Shown: positions 35,360-44,792, counted from the stretch's first letter. The stretch is DNA of 64,000 nt from DTU013 sp964512095 (GCA_964512095.1 CAZEIH010000001.1:1-64000); one strand, 5' to 3'. Translations and numbers: made by a program. Notes: generated by a model from the sequence alone, not told the origin.

Positions 35360-35426
35360 TTCGCTAATACCCGCTGAAAACAAGGGACGCTGTTAATAAT
35401 GGAATATCGAAAGGAATTGATAGACT

Positions 35427-37130
35427 ATGCTGTTAAGTAAACTACTAGGTGAACGGTTCAAGGAAAAACCAGCCGAAGCAACATTGGCAAGCCATGTATT
35501 CCTGCTTCGAGGCGGGTATATCAGGCAGGTGTCCAACGGCATATACTCGATGCTTATGCCTGCAAAAAGAGTAGCTGCCAAAATAGAACAAATCATTCGA
35601 GAGGAAATGAATAAAATAGATGGGCAGGAGGTCCTGTTCCCAGTTGTGTTGCCATCTGAGCTTTGGAAGGAGTCTGGCCGCTATGACACCATCGCAACTG
35701 AACTTGTCAGGCTTAAAGACAGAACCGGTCATGACATGCTGCTAGGTATGACTCACGAAGAGGCCGCAGTCCACCTGGCCAGAAGCGAAGCAAGATCCTG
35801 GACCAAATACCCCTTTATGATATACCAAATACAGACCAAGTTCAGAGATGAGCTAAGATCAAGGGGCGGTCTGATAAGAGTACGGGAATTTACAATGAAA
35901 GATGCCTATTCCTTCCACACTAATCAGGAGGATCTGGAGCAATACTATAAAAAAGCACTGGAGGCTTATCACAAGATTTTTGAGCGAGCCGGCCTTCCAC
36001 AGGTTGTATCTGTGGGCTCCGACAGCGGTATGATGGGCGGAAATGTATCTCATGAATTTATGCTCCTGACAGAAGCAGGGGAGGACACAATTGTTATTTG
36101 TGAGCAATGCGATTACAGAGCTAATGCAGAAATCGCTGTATCACATGTTAAACACGAGCCATCGGTAGAACAGCCTCTGGAAGAGGTTTACACCCCGGAT
36201 ATTAAAGACATTGAATCATTAGCCAATTTTCTAGGCATCACCCAGGACAAAACAATGAAGGCTACTGTTTTTGCTGTTGAAAATAGAAAAAAACCGCTTG
36301 TGGTGTTTATACGCGGCGATTTACAGGTCAATGAGGCCAAGCTAAGAAATTCCATAGGGGCAGAAGTGTTTCCGCTTACGGATTATGAAAACATTGATCT
36401 GTGTTTTGGTTTTATTGGTGCTATTGGCCTTGATACAAATAAATCTGATATTTTGTATGATATTTCACTGGAAAATGAAAACAACCTGGTGGCAGGCGCC
36501 AACAAGCCGAACTATCATATAAAAGGTATAAGTATGGTAAGGGACATAAAAGCTGAAAAATATATTGATGTTTCAAGGGTAAGCGACGGAGATTCATGCT
36601 CAAAATGTGGAGGTAAGCTGAAGTTGAGCCGGGGTATCGAGGTAGGCAACATATTCCAGTTGGGTACCAAGTACACAGAAAGCATGAATATGACATATAC
36701 TGATGTGGACGGCAAACAAAAAACTCCCATAATGGGTTGCTACGGTATAGGGGTGGGAAGACTTCTTGCCAGCATCATAGAGGCTAGTCATGATGATTAC
36801 GGTCCAATCTGGCCTGCTGCTGTAGCCCCCTGGCAGATACATATCTGTATCTTGAACAGTACAAAGGAGGATGTCCACCAAACCGGCATTAAGCTGTATG
36901 AAGACCTAGGCCGCAACTATGAAGTTCTCCTTGATGACCGCAATGTCGGGGCAGGAATTATGTTCGCTGACGCTGATCTTTTGGGCATTCCCATAAGGCT
37001 GATAGTCAGCACCCGCAATTTAGAAAAGGGGGAAGTCGAGATAGCAACCCGGGACAAAAAAATTAGAAAATCAGTTAAGCTTGAGGATATTCATACAGCC
37101 ATAGAAGATATTTGTAGGGCTACATCATAA
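35427..37130 (+). CDS. proS: prolyl-tRNA synthetase (bacterial type, with editing domain)
   Basis: 567 residues, class II: motif 1 region near RQVSNGIYSMLMPA, motif 2 in TKFRDELRSRGGLIRVREF, then an inserted YbaK/INS editing domain (about 230-390, QDKTMKATVFAV... KPLVVFIRGD), motif 3 in GCYGIGVGRLLASIIE, and a C-terminal anticodon-binding domain. Cys-ligand pairs CEQCDYRAN and CSKCGGKL suggest a zinc site as in some clostridial enzymes. RBS AAAGGA. Confidence 0.97.
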   Translation: MLLSKLLGERFKEKPAEATLASHVFLLRGGYIRQVSNGIYSMLMPAKRVAAKIEQIIREEMNKIDGQEVLFPVVLPSELWKESGRYDTIATELVRLKDRTGHDMLLGMTHEEAAVHLARSEARSWTKYPFMIYQIQTKFRDELRSRGGLIRVREFTMKDAYSFHTNQEDLEQYYKKALEAYHKIFERAGLPQVVSVGSDSGMMGGNVSHEFMLLTEAGEDTIVICEQCDYRANAEIAVSHVKHEPSVEQPLEEVYTPDIKDIESLANFLGITQDKTMKATVFAVENRKKPLVVFIRGDLQVNEAKLRNSIGAEVFPLTDYENIDLCFGFIGAIGLDTNKSDILYDISLENENNLVAGANKPNYHIKGISMVRDIKAEKYIDVSRVSDGDSCSKCGGKLKLSRGIEVGNIFQLGTKYTESMNMTYTDVDGKQKTPIMGCYGIGVGRLLASIIEASHDDYGPIWPAAVAPWQIHICILNSTKEDVHQTGIKLYEDLGRNYEVLLDDRNVGAGIMFADADLLGIPIRLIVSTRNLEKGEVEIATRDKKIRKSVKLEDIHTAIEDICRATS

Positions 37131-37185
37131 ATACCAGATAATATGTACGGTGTGCTAAAATGCATACTTGCTATAACCAGTTAAC

Positions 37186-37220
37186 AAAGGCTTTCGGGTA
37201 ACCCGGAAGCCTTTGTTTTG
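37186..37220 (+). terminator. Rho-independent terminator of proS
   Basis: AAAGGCTTTCGGG and CCCGGAAGCCTTT pair (one mismatch) with loop TAA, followed by GTTTTGT. About 55 bases after the proS stop and convergent with the ABC-F gene. Confidence 0.85.
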
Positions 37221-37251
37221 TAAATAACGGTCCTTAGTATCGTTTATCCCT

Positions 37252-39294
37252 TCAGTAAATCAATTCCTCCCACAAGCTGTATAACTGCTCAAGCTCCTTC
37301 TCTACCTCCTCCTTTTCACAAAATAGCCGCTCCAATTCCTCAAAATCACTTGCAAAGGCCTCCATTTCCTGACTTAATTCCCTCAACTGTATTTCAGTAA
37401 GGTTGATTTTTTCTTCACAGGTCTTTATCTCCCTGTCCCTTTTATCAGTTTCGGTCATAGAATTACTGCTACCTCTATCCGATCCTTTCCCGCAACGGGA
37501 CATTTTATTGCCGTCTCCCACCCTGCTATTGGATTTGCTTACTGATCTTTTGTCTGTTATTTGGTCTGACTGTTTGGATTTTTCCTGGTTCGCAGCTTTG
37601 GCCTGCCATTGGCAATACTCGCTGTATGTACCCTTAAAATCAGTGATCTGACCGTCCCTCATCTCCCATACCCGAGTTGTGAACTTATTGATGAAATACC
37701 TGTCATGGGATACAAACAATATGGTTCCTGCGAAACTAGACACCGCAGCCTCTATCCACTCTCTAGACTGTATATCCAAATGGTTTGTCGGTTCATCCAT
37801 TATAAGCAGGTTAATATCCTGCTGCATCAGCAGACATAGCATTAGCCTGCTCTTTTCTCCTCCCGACAGGCTCCCTACTATCTTTTGCACATCACTGCCC
37901 CTAAAATGGAAATGAGCCAATACCTTTCTTGCTTTCTCCTCACTGGTTTCAAGGGCATATCTCACCGTTTCCAGTACAGTAGCTCCACCATTTTCAAAAT
38001 CAATGACCTGTGGAAGATACGCCGTCTTAATACTATTACCAATCTTCACAATACCCTGATCGGCTGTTTCATCTCCCGTCAGTATCTTTATAAGGGTTGA
38101 TTTCCCACAACCATTGGCGCCTATCATTGCAATCCTGTCATCCTTGTGAATGGTCAAGTCTATTCCATTTAATACAGATCTGTTCCCATAAGCCTTGTAT
38201 ATCTCTTTGAAAATAACCATATCTTCACCTGTATGGCCATTCTCTCTAAAACCGGCGCTGATTTTTTCCAATTCAGTAGGCCTTTCAATCCGTTCAATTC
38301 GCTCTATCCTTTTTTCTATTGCGAAAGCCCTTTTGTGCAAAGCCCCACTGTCTGCATTCCTCGCCCATTCATGGACACTCTTGGCTGCCGCTTCCAACTG
38401 ACCAATCTTTCTTTTCTGTTGCTCGTACATCTCACTTTGTCTGTTAAAGCGCCGAATCTTCTCCTGTGCATAATAGCTGTAATTGCCCTCATAAAAGTTC
38501 AACCCGCTTTCATCGAGCTCAATAATTGATGTCACAGCATTGTCAAGAAAGCATCTGTCATGAGAAATAGCAATGATAGTGCCTGAAAACTCTCTGAGGT
38601 ACTCCTCCACCCACTGCATCGATTCAAGATCAAGGTGGTTTGTAGGCTCATCCAGAAGAAGTATATCCGCATCCCTTAAAAGCACCCTTGCAAGATTGAC
38701 TCTAGTCTGCTCGCCGCCACTAAGAATAGCAAACTCCTTCTCACGCATTGCTGCATCTATCCTCATACCACTACAAACCTTGTCTATCCTGCTCTCAATC
38801 TCATATCCACCCTTTGCCTCATAAAGGGTTTGCAGGCTTCCGTAGCGTGACAGCAATTTTTCATACTGTCCATCAGCCTCATAGAGTTGTTCACACATAT
38901 CCCTCTTCTGTTCTTCAACGTCCCTATGCCGCTCTCCAGCATTTCCATCTTGCAGTGCGACGCAAACAGCTATCTTTTTCTCAATTCCTCGCATCTCATC
39001 AAAAATACTGGATATGTCCGCGAATGCACTATGCAGAACGTTATCGACAGTCCAAGCTTCTTCAAAAACCGGGATTTGCTCAAGTATTTCAACTCTTGAA
39101 CCAGACGCTTTAATTACATTGCCGCTCTCATATTCCTCCAGCCCGGCAATTACTTTAAGAAGAGTAGACTTGCCCGAACCATTCCTGCCTGTCAGTCCGA
39201 CTCTGTCTCCCCTATTGACTTCAAATGATATGCCCCTTATGACATGGTTGCTCCCATAGTATTTATTCAATTCCTTGACTGCTATATCTATCAT
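37252..39294 (-). CDS. ABC-F family ATPase
   Basis: The start at 39294 (MIDIAVKELNKYYG) is chosen for AGAGGAG six bases upstream. About 680 residues: two nucleotide-binding domains (Walker A GRNGSGKST and GANGCGKST; signatures LSGGEQTR and LSGGEKSR; Walker B LLLDEPTNHLD and LIMDEPTNHLD) joined by a linker with RRFNRQSEMYEQQKR, and a C-terminal coiled coil after about 590. There are no membrane helices, so it acts on ribosomes. Length and linker fit antibiotic-resistance or ribosome-rescue ABC-F proteins; substrate class cannot be read. Confidence 0.9.
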   Translation of the reverse strand: MIDIAVKELNKYYGSNHVIRGISFEVNRGDRVGLTGRNGSGKSTLLKVIAGLEEYESGNVIKASGSRVEILEQIPVFEEAWTVDNVLHSAFADISSIFDEMRGIEKKIAVCVALQDGNAGERHRDVEEQKRDMCEQLYEADGQYEKLLSRYGSLQTLYEAKGGYEIESRIDKVCSGMRIDAAMREKEFAILSGGEQTRVNLARVLLRDADILLLDEPTNHLDLESMQWVEEYLREFSGTIIAISHDRCFLDNAVTSIIELDESGLNFYEGNYSYYAQEKIRRFNRQSEMYEQQKRKIGQLEAAAKSVHEWARNADSGALHKRAFAIEKRIERIERIERPTELEKISAGFRENGHTGEDMVIFKEIYKAYGNRSVLNGIDLTIHKDDRIAMIGANGCGKSTLIKILTGDETADQGIVKIGNSIKTAYLPQVIDFENGGATVLETVRYALETSEEKARKVLAHFHFRGSDVQKIVGSLSGGEKSRLMLCLLMQQDINLLIMDEPTNHLDIQSREWIEAAVSSFAGTILFVSHDRYFINKFTTRVWEMRDGQITDFKGTYSEYCQWQAKAANQEKSKQSDQITDKRSVSKSNSRVGDGNKMSRCGKGSDRGSSNSMTETDKRDREIKTCEEKINLTEIQLRELSQEMEAFASDFEELERLFCEKEEVEKELEQLYSLWEELIY

Positions 39295-39329
39295 AACTTC
39301 TCCTCTCATGCCTGGGTCTCATATGTTAC

Positions 39330-39510
39330 CTTTTGTCGGTAGCATAGAAAAAACTGAGTCAGGTGGATGGTTCCTGCGCCCTGGGCTGTTAACCTATGTA
39401 ATGGAGTATGATAGAACTTGGATTCATCATGGACTACATTCCTTGCGGGATCCTCTTATCTTCCACTAATCCCTGCAATAATGACTAACCGAATAAAAAA
39501 AGCCAGGGCT
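39330..39510 (+). ncRNA. structured RNA candidate, 6S-like rod
   Basis: On the plus strand the region folds into one long rod. An outer helix pairs AGTCA (39357) with TGACT (39482-39486) and GTGGA with TCCAC. The central helix pairs GGTTCCTGCG with CTTGCGGGATCC, with two G-U pairs that would be mismatches on the other strand. A bubble strand CCCTGGGCTGTTAACCT opens next to it. The apical hairpin ATGTA/TACAT and ATGAT/ATCAT close it. This layout, rod with an open-promoter-like bubble, is that of 6S RNA. Against it: no clear promoter, and it could be the complement of the ABC-F leader. Confidence 0.4.
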
Positions 39511-39526
39511 GCACGATCACCCAGGC
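39495..39526 (-). terminator. terminator between the small ORF and the ABC-F gene
   Basis: GCCTGGG and CCCTGGC pair (one mismatch) around 11 bases, followed on the minus strand by TTTTTTT (39501-39495). It ends the 39576 unit, or attenuates readthrough into the ABC-F gene. Confidence 0.6.
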
Positions 39527-39575
39527 ATATGTCTTTTCGATGTTATAGGTAAAATGATGATCCACCAGCTCGTTA

Positions 39576-39689
39576 TCACAAATATTCATTTTTGGACATA
39601 GTTCCCCCTTCGACAGCATAAAATGCTGAAATATGAGCGACATAGTTATCCAATCTCTCTAGAATATCATGATAGCCTGATGTATTCAC
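39576..39689 (-). CDS. 37-residue small protein or leader peptide
   Basis: AAGGAGGTG is followed six bases later by GTG at 39689, opening MNTSGYHDILERLDNYVAHI and ending MSKNEYL-stop at 39576. The site is strong, and a terminator lies 50 bases past the stop. It could be a leader peptide sensing ribosome inhibition for the ABC-F gene 280 bases downstream, or an independent small gene. No family recognised. Confidence 0.5.
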   Translation of the reverse strand: MNTSGYHDILERLDNYVAHISAFYAVEGGTMSKNEYL

Positions 39690-39766
39690 CGTTTCACCTC
39701 CTTGAATTGAATTGTAGCACCTATTTGAGTTTGTTTCAATACATTCTATTTGCTTATTTATTTTTT

Positions 39767-39893
39767 TATTTATCTATGTCTTCAGAAGACGCCGATCTCT
39801 ATAGGTCGGCGATGAATGAAGACGAATTAATTAACTTCCTTGGTCAGGTAGAGTTCAGTCTCCACCTGACTCCCTGAGCGAAGCGAATTGACT
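39767..39893 (+). repeat. R2 repeat, copy C (longest)
   Basis: Starts TTTATCTATGTCTTCAGAAG, has hairpins CGCCGA...TCGGCG and GTCAGGTAGAG...CTCCACCTGAC, and ends CCCTGAGCGAAGCGAATTGAC. The copies at 30128-30222 (reverse) and 31648-31750 are related. No coding content. Confidence 0.75.
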
Positions 39894-39957
39894 GTGCATC
39901 CATTTGTGATATAATAAAACTATCAACATTCAATCGGTATTTGGGAGGTATATAGAT

Positions 39958-40224
39958 ATAGATAAAATTCTTTTAGCACTTGCAATTATCAACCTTATAG
40001 GCTTTATTATAGTTGCAGCTGATAAACACAAAGCCCGCCATAAACAATGGCGTATCCCAGAAAAAACAATTTTTCTGTTTGCAATAATTGGCGGTTGTGT
40101 AGGAGTTTATTTAAGTATGCTTATATTTAGGCATAAAACAAGACACTGGAGCTTTATGGTTGGTATTCCGCTGATCCTTGTTATTCAGGTCGTTGCTTTT
40201 TACTTCCTATATCCTACACTATAA
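39958..40224 (+). CDS. DUF1294-family membrane protein with apparent ATA start
   Basis: GGGAGG at 39943-39948 is followed nine bases on by ATA-GAT-AAA-ATT, exactly where homologues start MDKIL. The 88 codons give DKILLALAIINLIGFIIVA, then DKHKARHKQWRIPE, FAIIGGCVGVY, and a last membrane helix, the full DUF1294 pattern. ATA is a very rare start codon, so the gene may be poorly translated or may have lost its ATG by one base. It overlaps the end of the convergent 40219 gene by six bases. Confidence 0.7.
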   Translation: MDKILLALAIINLIGFIIVAADKHKARHKQWRIPEKTIFLFAIIGGCVGVYLSMLIFRHKTRHWSFMVGIPLILVIQVVAFYFLYPTL

Positions 40225-41022
40225 ATGAAACCTCTTAATTAATTCATCCTTATACTTCTTGTCTCCGAAAATAAGCATACCAATCACAGTAATAAAGGAA
40301 TAGAATGCAGAGAACACACTAGGCCATATTGCAGTAACTAGCCCTACTACACAGAATATTATAGGTAGAAAACCCATTATCACCATAACTGTTTGGTATA
40401 CTGCATATTCACGCCATTTTAGCCTTTTTAAGAGTATTACGAAGGTAATGAATAGTGTTGATGCTATGAAAAGAAAAGGCGTTACATAGGTAAGACCCCA
40501 GCCCTGGGTTTCGGTGGCCAGCTCAAGTGAATAAACATATATGGCTGTTGCAAGAGTATTTAGAACTAATATTTGCCCAAGCTTTCTTTTTTTAATCACT
40601 GGATACCCAACAGTTACCCAAATATAAAGAAGGGTTCCTACTACATACCCAGACCACAATACGCCATCATAAGTCAGGAAATTGATAAGAAGGCAGCTAG
40701 AAGCAATTACAACAGATATAAACAAAAGCAACCTTAAGGTAAAATTGTATTTGTGAATGGCCTCTTTCGGACCTTCAGGATACTTTGAACTCACATTTTC
40801 AAGTCCGTTGCTGCCTTCATCGGACAAGGTCTCGGATGCCAATTCCTTAGCTCTACAAAGCTCATCACCATCGAATACCTGTACTTCAGTCTCATTACCT
40901 GTATCTATAGGCTTATGCTCAGTGCCCACTAGGCAACCTTCATCAGCAAGCACAGCTGAGCATAGAGGGCATCTTATATAATTCATATTAATTTTTACCT
41001 TGCATTCATCACAATACTTCAT
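40219..41022 (-). CDS. DUF6320-type zinc-ribbon membrane protein
   Basis: 267 residues: N-terminal zinc ribbon (CDECKVKINMNYIRCPLC), an acidic linker, then six or so membrane helices (from about 97: LRLLLFISVVIASSCLLINF). It follows the acyltransferase-like gene by eight bases; this pairing recurs in clostridia, suggesting that the membrane protein serves the acyltransferase. Function unproven. Confidence 0.7.
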   Translation of the reverse strand: MKYCDECKVKINMNYIRCPLCSAVLADEGCLVGTEHKPIDTGNETEVQVFDGDELCRAKELASETLSDEGSNGLENVSSKYPEGPKEAIHKYNFTLRLLLFISVVIASSCLLINFLTYDGVLWSGYVVGTLLYIWVTVGYPVIKKRKLGQILVLNTLATAIYVYSLELATETQGWGLTYVTPFLFIASTLFITFVILLKRLKWREYAVYQTVMVIMGFLPIIFCVVGLVTAIWPSVFSAFYSFITVIGMLIFGDKKYKDELIKRFHL

Positions 41023-41030
41023 AATAACAC

Positions 41031-42314
41031 CTAATTAGTTTCTATAGTTACATCAATTCCTTTATTGGCTAGAAACCTAAAGAAAAACCTTTCTATATCA
41101 TTCTCATATACGAGTTTTGTAAAAGATATCAGCATCGTATCACCGAAAGAGCAAATCGTACTGTTTAAAAGGTTCGTCACAGGAGGTCCTAGAATGAACT
41201 CAAATCTCTCTACAAATTCTTTCATTTCTTCAGGTACACTAATGCTTCCAAGATTCGACAATGAGCACGAAAATAATGACTCTCCAAATGCATTATATGC
41301 CGTTCTTAATACAACATTTTTCAATACAAGAGGCGCAATTCTCATAAAAATATTCCTCTCCGCATTGACATTGGCACTGATTTTCTCAACTAGCTTATCA
41401 TGCTTTAACTCATTCTTCATCGTTTCAGTAACTTGTTTCAAAATACTTTCAAAAGACTGATTCTCATCAGTAAAAACTATTCCCACATTAACATAGGACG
41501 AAAAGTTTCTGACAGTCCTTGAAGGGAAATAGTTTCTCAGGTTCACAGGAATAGATATCTTCACAGGCGAATTATATATCCTGCTGTTGAGTTGAGTACT
41601 GTAAATAGAATAGATTATAAGTGCTGCAATATACCCTGTAACCGTTGCATTGCTTGCCTTGACAAGCTTTCTGAAGCTGTCCGTGGAAATGATGCCGTGA
41701 ACTATATCAAGCTGCCCGGCGGGAAGCCTTGTACCTCGGACATGGTAAGCTTTTTCCTCTATCCATTTACTTTTGATTTTTGGATCAGAATATTTTCCAA
41801 AGCTATCCTCAGTTTCACTAATGGATGGGTGAGCTTCACAGTCAAGTATCCCCTCTCCGGAAAAAAAGCTATTACCTGATAATGTTAGGTACTGAGCAGT
41901 CAAGGTCTTCAGAAAAACCATGGCACCCGTTCCGTCAGTAAGAGCATGGAACACCTCAAGGCTAATTCTTTTTTTATAGTGGCTAACCCTAAATAGGAAG
42001 CCATTGTTTTCATCAACCTTAACAGCCCGGCAAGGCGGTGCCTGTTCAAGCGTTACCCTAGGTACCTCATTATTTGAATCAAAGAAATACCAGAACAGTC
42101 CTCTCTTCATCTTGACAGCTAAGGTTGGAAAACGAGGAATCGTCATAGCAAGAGCTTCCTGAAGTATATTCGGCTCCACCTCCTGCCTTAGTTGAACAGC
42201 AACTCTAAAAACACTGCCTCCTCCCGGACCACTTATGGCAGGATAAATCTTGGCAGCATTATCCAGCTTGTACCAATTGCTCTCATTCTTGAAGGTTTTA
42301 GACCTAAAAGCCAT
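41031..42314 (-). CDS. alcohol-acetyltransferase-like / condensation-fold protein
   Basis: 427 residues with the acyl-CoA-dependent transferase fold: the catalytic HALTDGTGAMVFL motif (HxxxDG) and a C-terminal DFGWG-equivalent region, in place of which SICSFGDTMLISF is seen. It starts MAFRSKTFKNESNWYKLDNAAKIYP, as in annotated clostridial alcohol acetyltransferases. Substrates are not predictable from sequence. Operon with the DUF6320 gene. Confidence 0.75.
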   Translation of the reverse strand: MAFRSKTFKNESNWYKLDNAAKIYPAISGPGGGSVFRVAVQLRQEVEPNILQEALAMTIPRFPTLAVKMKRGLFWYFFDSNNEVPRVTLEQAPPCRAVKVDENNGFLFRVSHYKKRISLEVFHALTDGTGAMVFLKTLTAQYLTLSGNSFFSGEGILDCEAHPSISETEDSFGKYSDPKIKSKWIEEKAYHVRGTRLPAGQLDIVHGIISTDSFRKLVKASNATVTGYIAALIIYSIYSTQLNSRIYNSPVKISIPVNLRNYFPSRTVRNFSSYVNVGIVFTDENQSFESILKQVTETMKNELKHDKLVEKISANVNAERNIFMRIAPLVLKNVVLRTAYNAFGESLFSCSLSNLGSISVPEEMKEFVERFEFILGPPVTNLLNSTICSFGDTMLISFTKLVYENDIERFFFRFLANKGIDVTIETN

Positions 42315-42488
42315 TAATCTCTCCTCTAAATGTATGTCCTCTCATTTTATCATAAAGTGTGGATATTTATAACTCATCAGCTCAAAAGCTAACTCTTTAA
42401 TTGAATCCTCTAACTTTTACTATGTTTGCAAAGATAAGCATATTTCGCCCCTGTGTCATTCTCCAAGAAAAGTACCTGCTGAATTGTA

Positions 42489-44792
42489 CTATTCCCTATT
42501 TAGAATTCCTAGTAGCTCCTCTAGCATGCTTTCAGTGAATTGCCCCGCAGTGTACATAATAAGCTGTCTGATAGGTGTTTCAATAAGTATCAGCTCTCCG
42601 GCAGACTCTTGCGCTTCTGTCACAGAATATCCAAATGCTTTTTCAATAATGGCTCTTAGGTATTCTCTCCCATCTGGAACAGACATAACTTCACTTACAG
42701 TAGAATTACGCGTAAATACTTTCCTCTCAACATCTAAGGAGCTTAATGTAACAACGGATTCAAGACGTATATCCCTGGAGGAGCTACCTACCAACACCTT
42801 GAACTCGCCATCCTCAACGACCCAGTCCTTCTTGTCAGTACAGTAGTACGCAAATGCCCTCTTTCCAAGTCTGAACATGACAGTCTTTTCCTCTCCCGGC
42901 AAGAGCTCTACCTTCTCAAAGCCCTTTAATTCTTTCTTAGGGCGAAGCACCTTGCTTTTTACATCAGAAATATATAGCTGAACCACTTCTTTGCCGATAA
43001 CACTACCAGTGTTTTTTACAGTAACGTTAACCAGCAGCTCATCATTTCTATCAATAACGTCCTTATCTACTGAGATTCCCATGTAATCAAAGGTAGTATA
43101 GGACAGTCCATGCCCGAATGGAAACAGTGGCTCAACCTCGGCAGCATCATAATACCTGTATCCCACAAATATTCCTTCCTTGTATTCAACCCTTGCTGTA
43201 TCACCTGGGAAATTTAGAAAGGATGGATTATCCCTAAGCTTTTTGGGGAAGGTCTCAGCCAGTTTGCCTGAGGGATTTACATCCCCGAACAATATATCAG
43301 CAACCGCTGCGCCTGATGCCTGACCTCCAAGATACATCTCCAGTACTGCCCTAACCCTTCCTATCCATGGCATCTCTACTGATGAGCCATTACTCAGAAC
43401 TATCACAACATTTTTCTGTACCTTTGCTACAGCTTCAATGAGTTGATTATGACCCTCAGGCATCCTCATGTGCTTACGGTCAAAAAACTCCGATTCATAT
43501 GTATCAGGAAGACCTGCAAATATCACCGCTACATCTGCTTTAGTCGCCGCTTCAACAGCTTCCTGTATAAGGGCTTCATCTGGTTTATCACATACAGATT
43601 TGAATGGTTGCTTATCTAATAACATACTTTCTTCATCATTTCTGTATCCGGCGGCATAAAGAATTACTGAATCCTGTCCTGCAAGCCTTACTATCTCATC
43701 ATACGCGTTATCAAGCTTCGTAGGATTTACATGTGAACTGCCTCCGCCCTGATATCTTGGTTCCTTGGCAAATGCTCCGATTACAGCTATCCTACTATTT
43801 TTCGAAAGAGGCAAAATGCCCTCATCATTCTTCAGCAGAACTGCACATTCTCCTGATGCCCTTTTGGCGAGTCGGTGATGCTGGTCCATATCACATTTAT
43901 AGTCCACCTGTAGGTTGTCAGCAGCTCTAATAATAATATTAAGTAATCTTTCTACTGCCTTGTCCAACACGCTTTCCGATAGCTCTCCATTTCTTACAGC
44001 CTTGACAATTTTTTTATCTCCTTCTCCGCCGCTGGTAGGCATCTCCAGCTCAAGACCAGCTAACAGTCCATCAACTCTCTCATTCACAGCACCCCAGTCT
44101 GACATAACAACACCTTCATGACCCCATTCTTCTTTTAATATATCCGCTAGGATATATTTGTTTTCGGAGCTATAAGTCCCATTGATCTTATTATATGAGC
44201 ACATTAATGTCCAAGGCTGGGCTTGCTTAACCGCGCCTTCAAAGCTAGCCAAATATATCTCCCTAAGAGTCCTTTCATCTACCACAGCATCAATCATCAG
44301 CCTCCGTGTCTCTTGATTGTTAACAGCATAATGTTTAAGAGATGTGCCAACTCCCTGGCCTTGAACCCCTGTTATATGGGCTGCTGCAATCTCTGATGAA
44401 AGATATGGATCCTCTGAAAAGTATTCAAAATTCCTGCCACATAGCGGTGAACGCTTTATATTAGCCGCAGGTCCAAGAATAATAGAAACCTGCTCCTTGA
44501 GACATTCCTTGCCAAGAGCCTCCCCTACCCTTTCCAGCAGGCTCCGATCCCAGGAGCAGGCCAGTGCAGCACCAGTAGGAAAGCAGGTTGCAGGTATGCT
44601 TTCATTCAGATCCAAATTGTTGGTGGCTAGCTTTCTCAGACCGTGTGGGCCATCAGTCATTAGTATGGATGGTATTCCAAGTCTTTCAACACTCTTCGTA
44701 TGCCAATAATCAAGTCCGGAGCAAAGGCCTGCTTTTTCCTCCAGTGTCATTCTGGTTAATATATCTTTTACACTTCTATCCAATATACTCAC
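42489..44792 (-). CDS. beta-glucosidase, GH3
   Basis: 767 residues: an N-terminal GH3 barrel with nucleophile Asp232 in GVVMSDWGAV, MTDGPHGLRK and KHYAVNNQE substrate-site motifs, an alpha/beta sandwich domain (about 315-535, VIGAFAKEPRYQGGGSSHVNP), and a fibronectin-type-III-like C-terminus (VTVKNTGSVIGKEVVQLYI). No signal peptide, so it acts on imported cello- or xylo-oligosaccharides. Together with the GH10 enzyme this indicates intracellular breakdown of short oligosaccharides. Confidence 0.93.
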   Translation of the reverse strand: MSILDRSVKDILTRMTLEEKAGLCSGLDYWHTKSVERLGIPSILMTDGPHGLRKLATNNLDLNESIPATCFPTGAALACSWDRSLLERVGEALGKECLKEQVSIILGPAANIKRSPLCGRNFEYFSEDPYLSSEIAAAHITGVQGQGVGTSLKHYAVNNQETRRLMIDAVVDERTLREIYLASFEGAVKQAQPWTLMCSYNKINGTYSSENKYILADILKEEWGHEGVVMSDWGAVNERVDGLLAGLELEMPTSGGEGDKKIVKAVRNGELSESVLDKAVERLLNIIIRAADNLQVDYKCDMDQHHRLAKRASGECAVLLKNDEGILPLSKNSRIAVIGAFAKEPRYQGGGSSHVNPTKLDNAYDEIVRLAGQDSVILYAAGYRNDEESMLLDKQPFKSVCDKPDEALIQEAVEAATKADVAVIFAGLPDTYESEFFDRKHMRMPEGHNQLIEAVAKVQKNVVIVLSNGSSVEMPWIGRVRAVLEMYLGGQASGAAVADILFGDVNPSGKLAETFPKKLRDNPSFLNFPGDTARVEYKEGIFVGYRYYDAAEVEPLFPFGHGLSYTTFDYMGISVDKDVIDRNDELLVNVTVKNTGSVIGKEVVQLYISDVKSKVLRPKKELKGFEKVELLPGEEKTVMFRLGKRAFAYYCTDKKDWVVEDGEFKVLVGSSSRDIRLESVVTLSSLDVERKVFTRNSTVSEVMSVPDGREYLRAIIEKAFGYSVTEAQESAGELILIETPIRQLIMYTAGQFTESMLEELLGILNRE

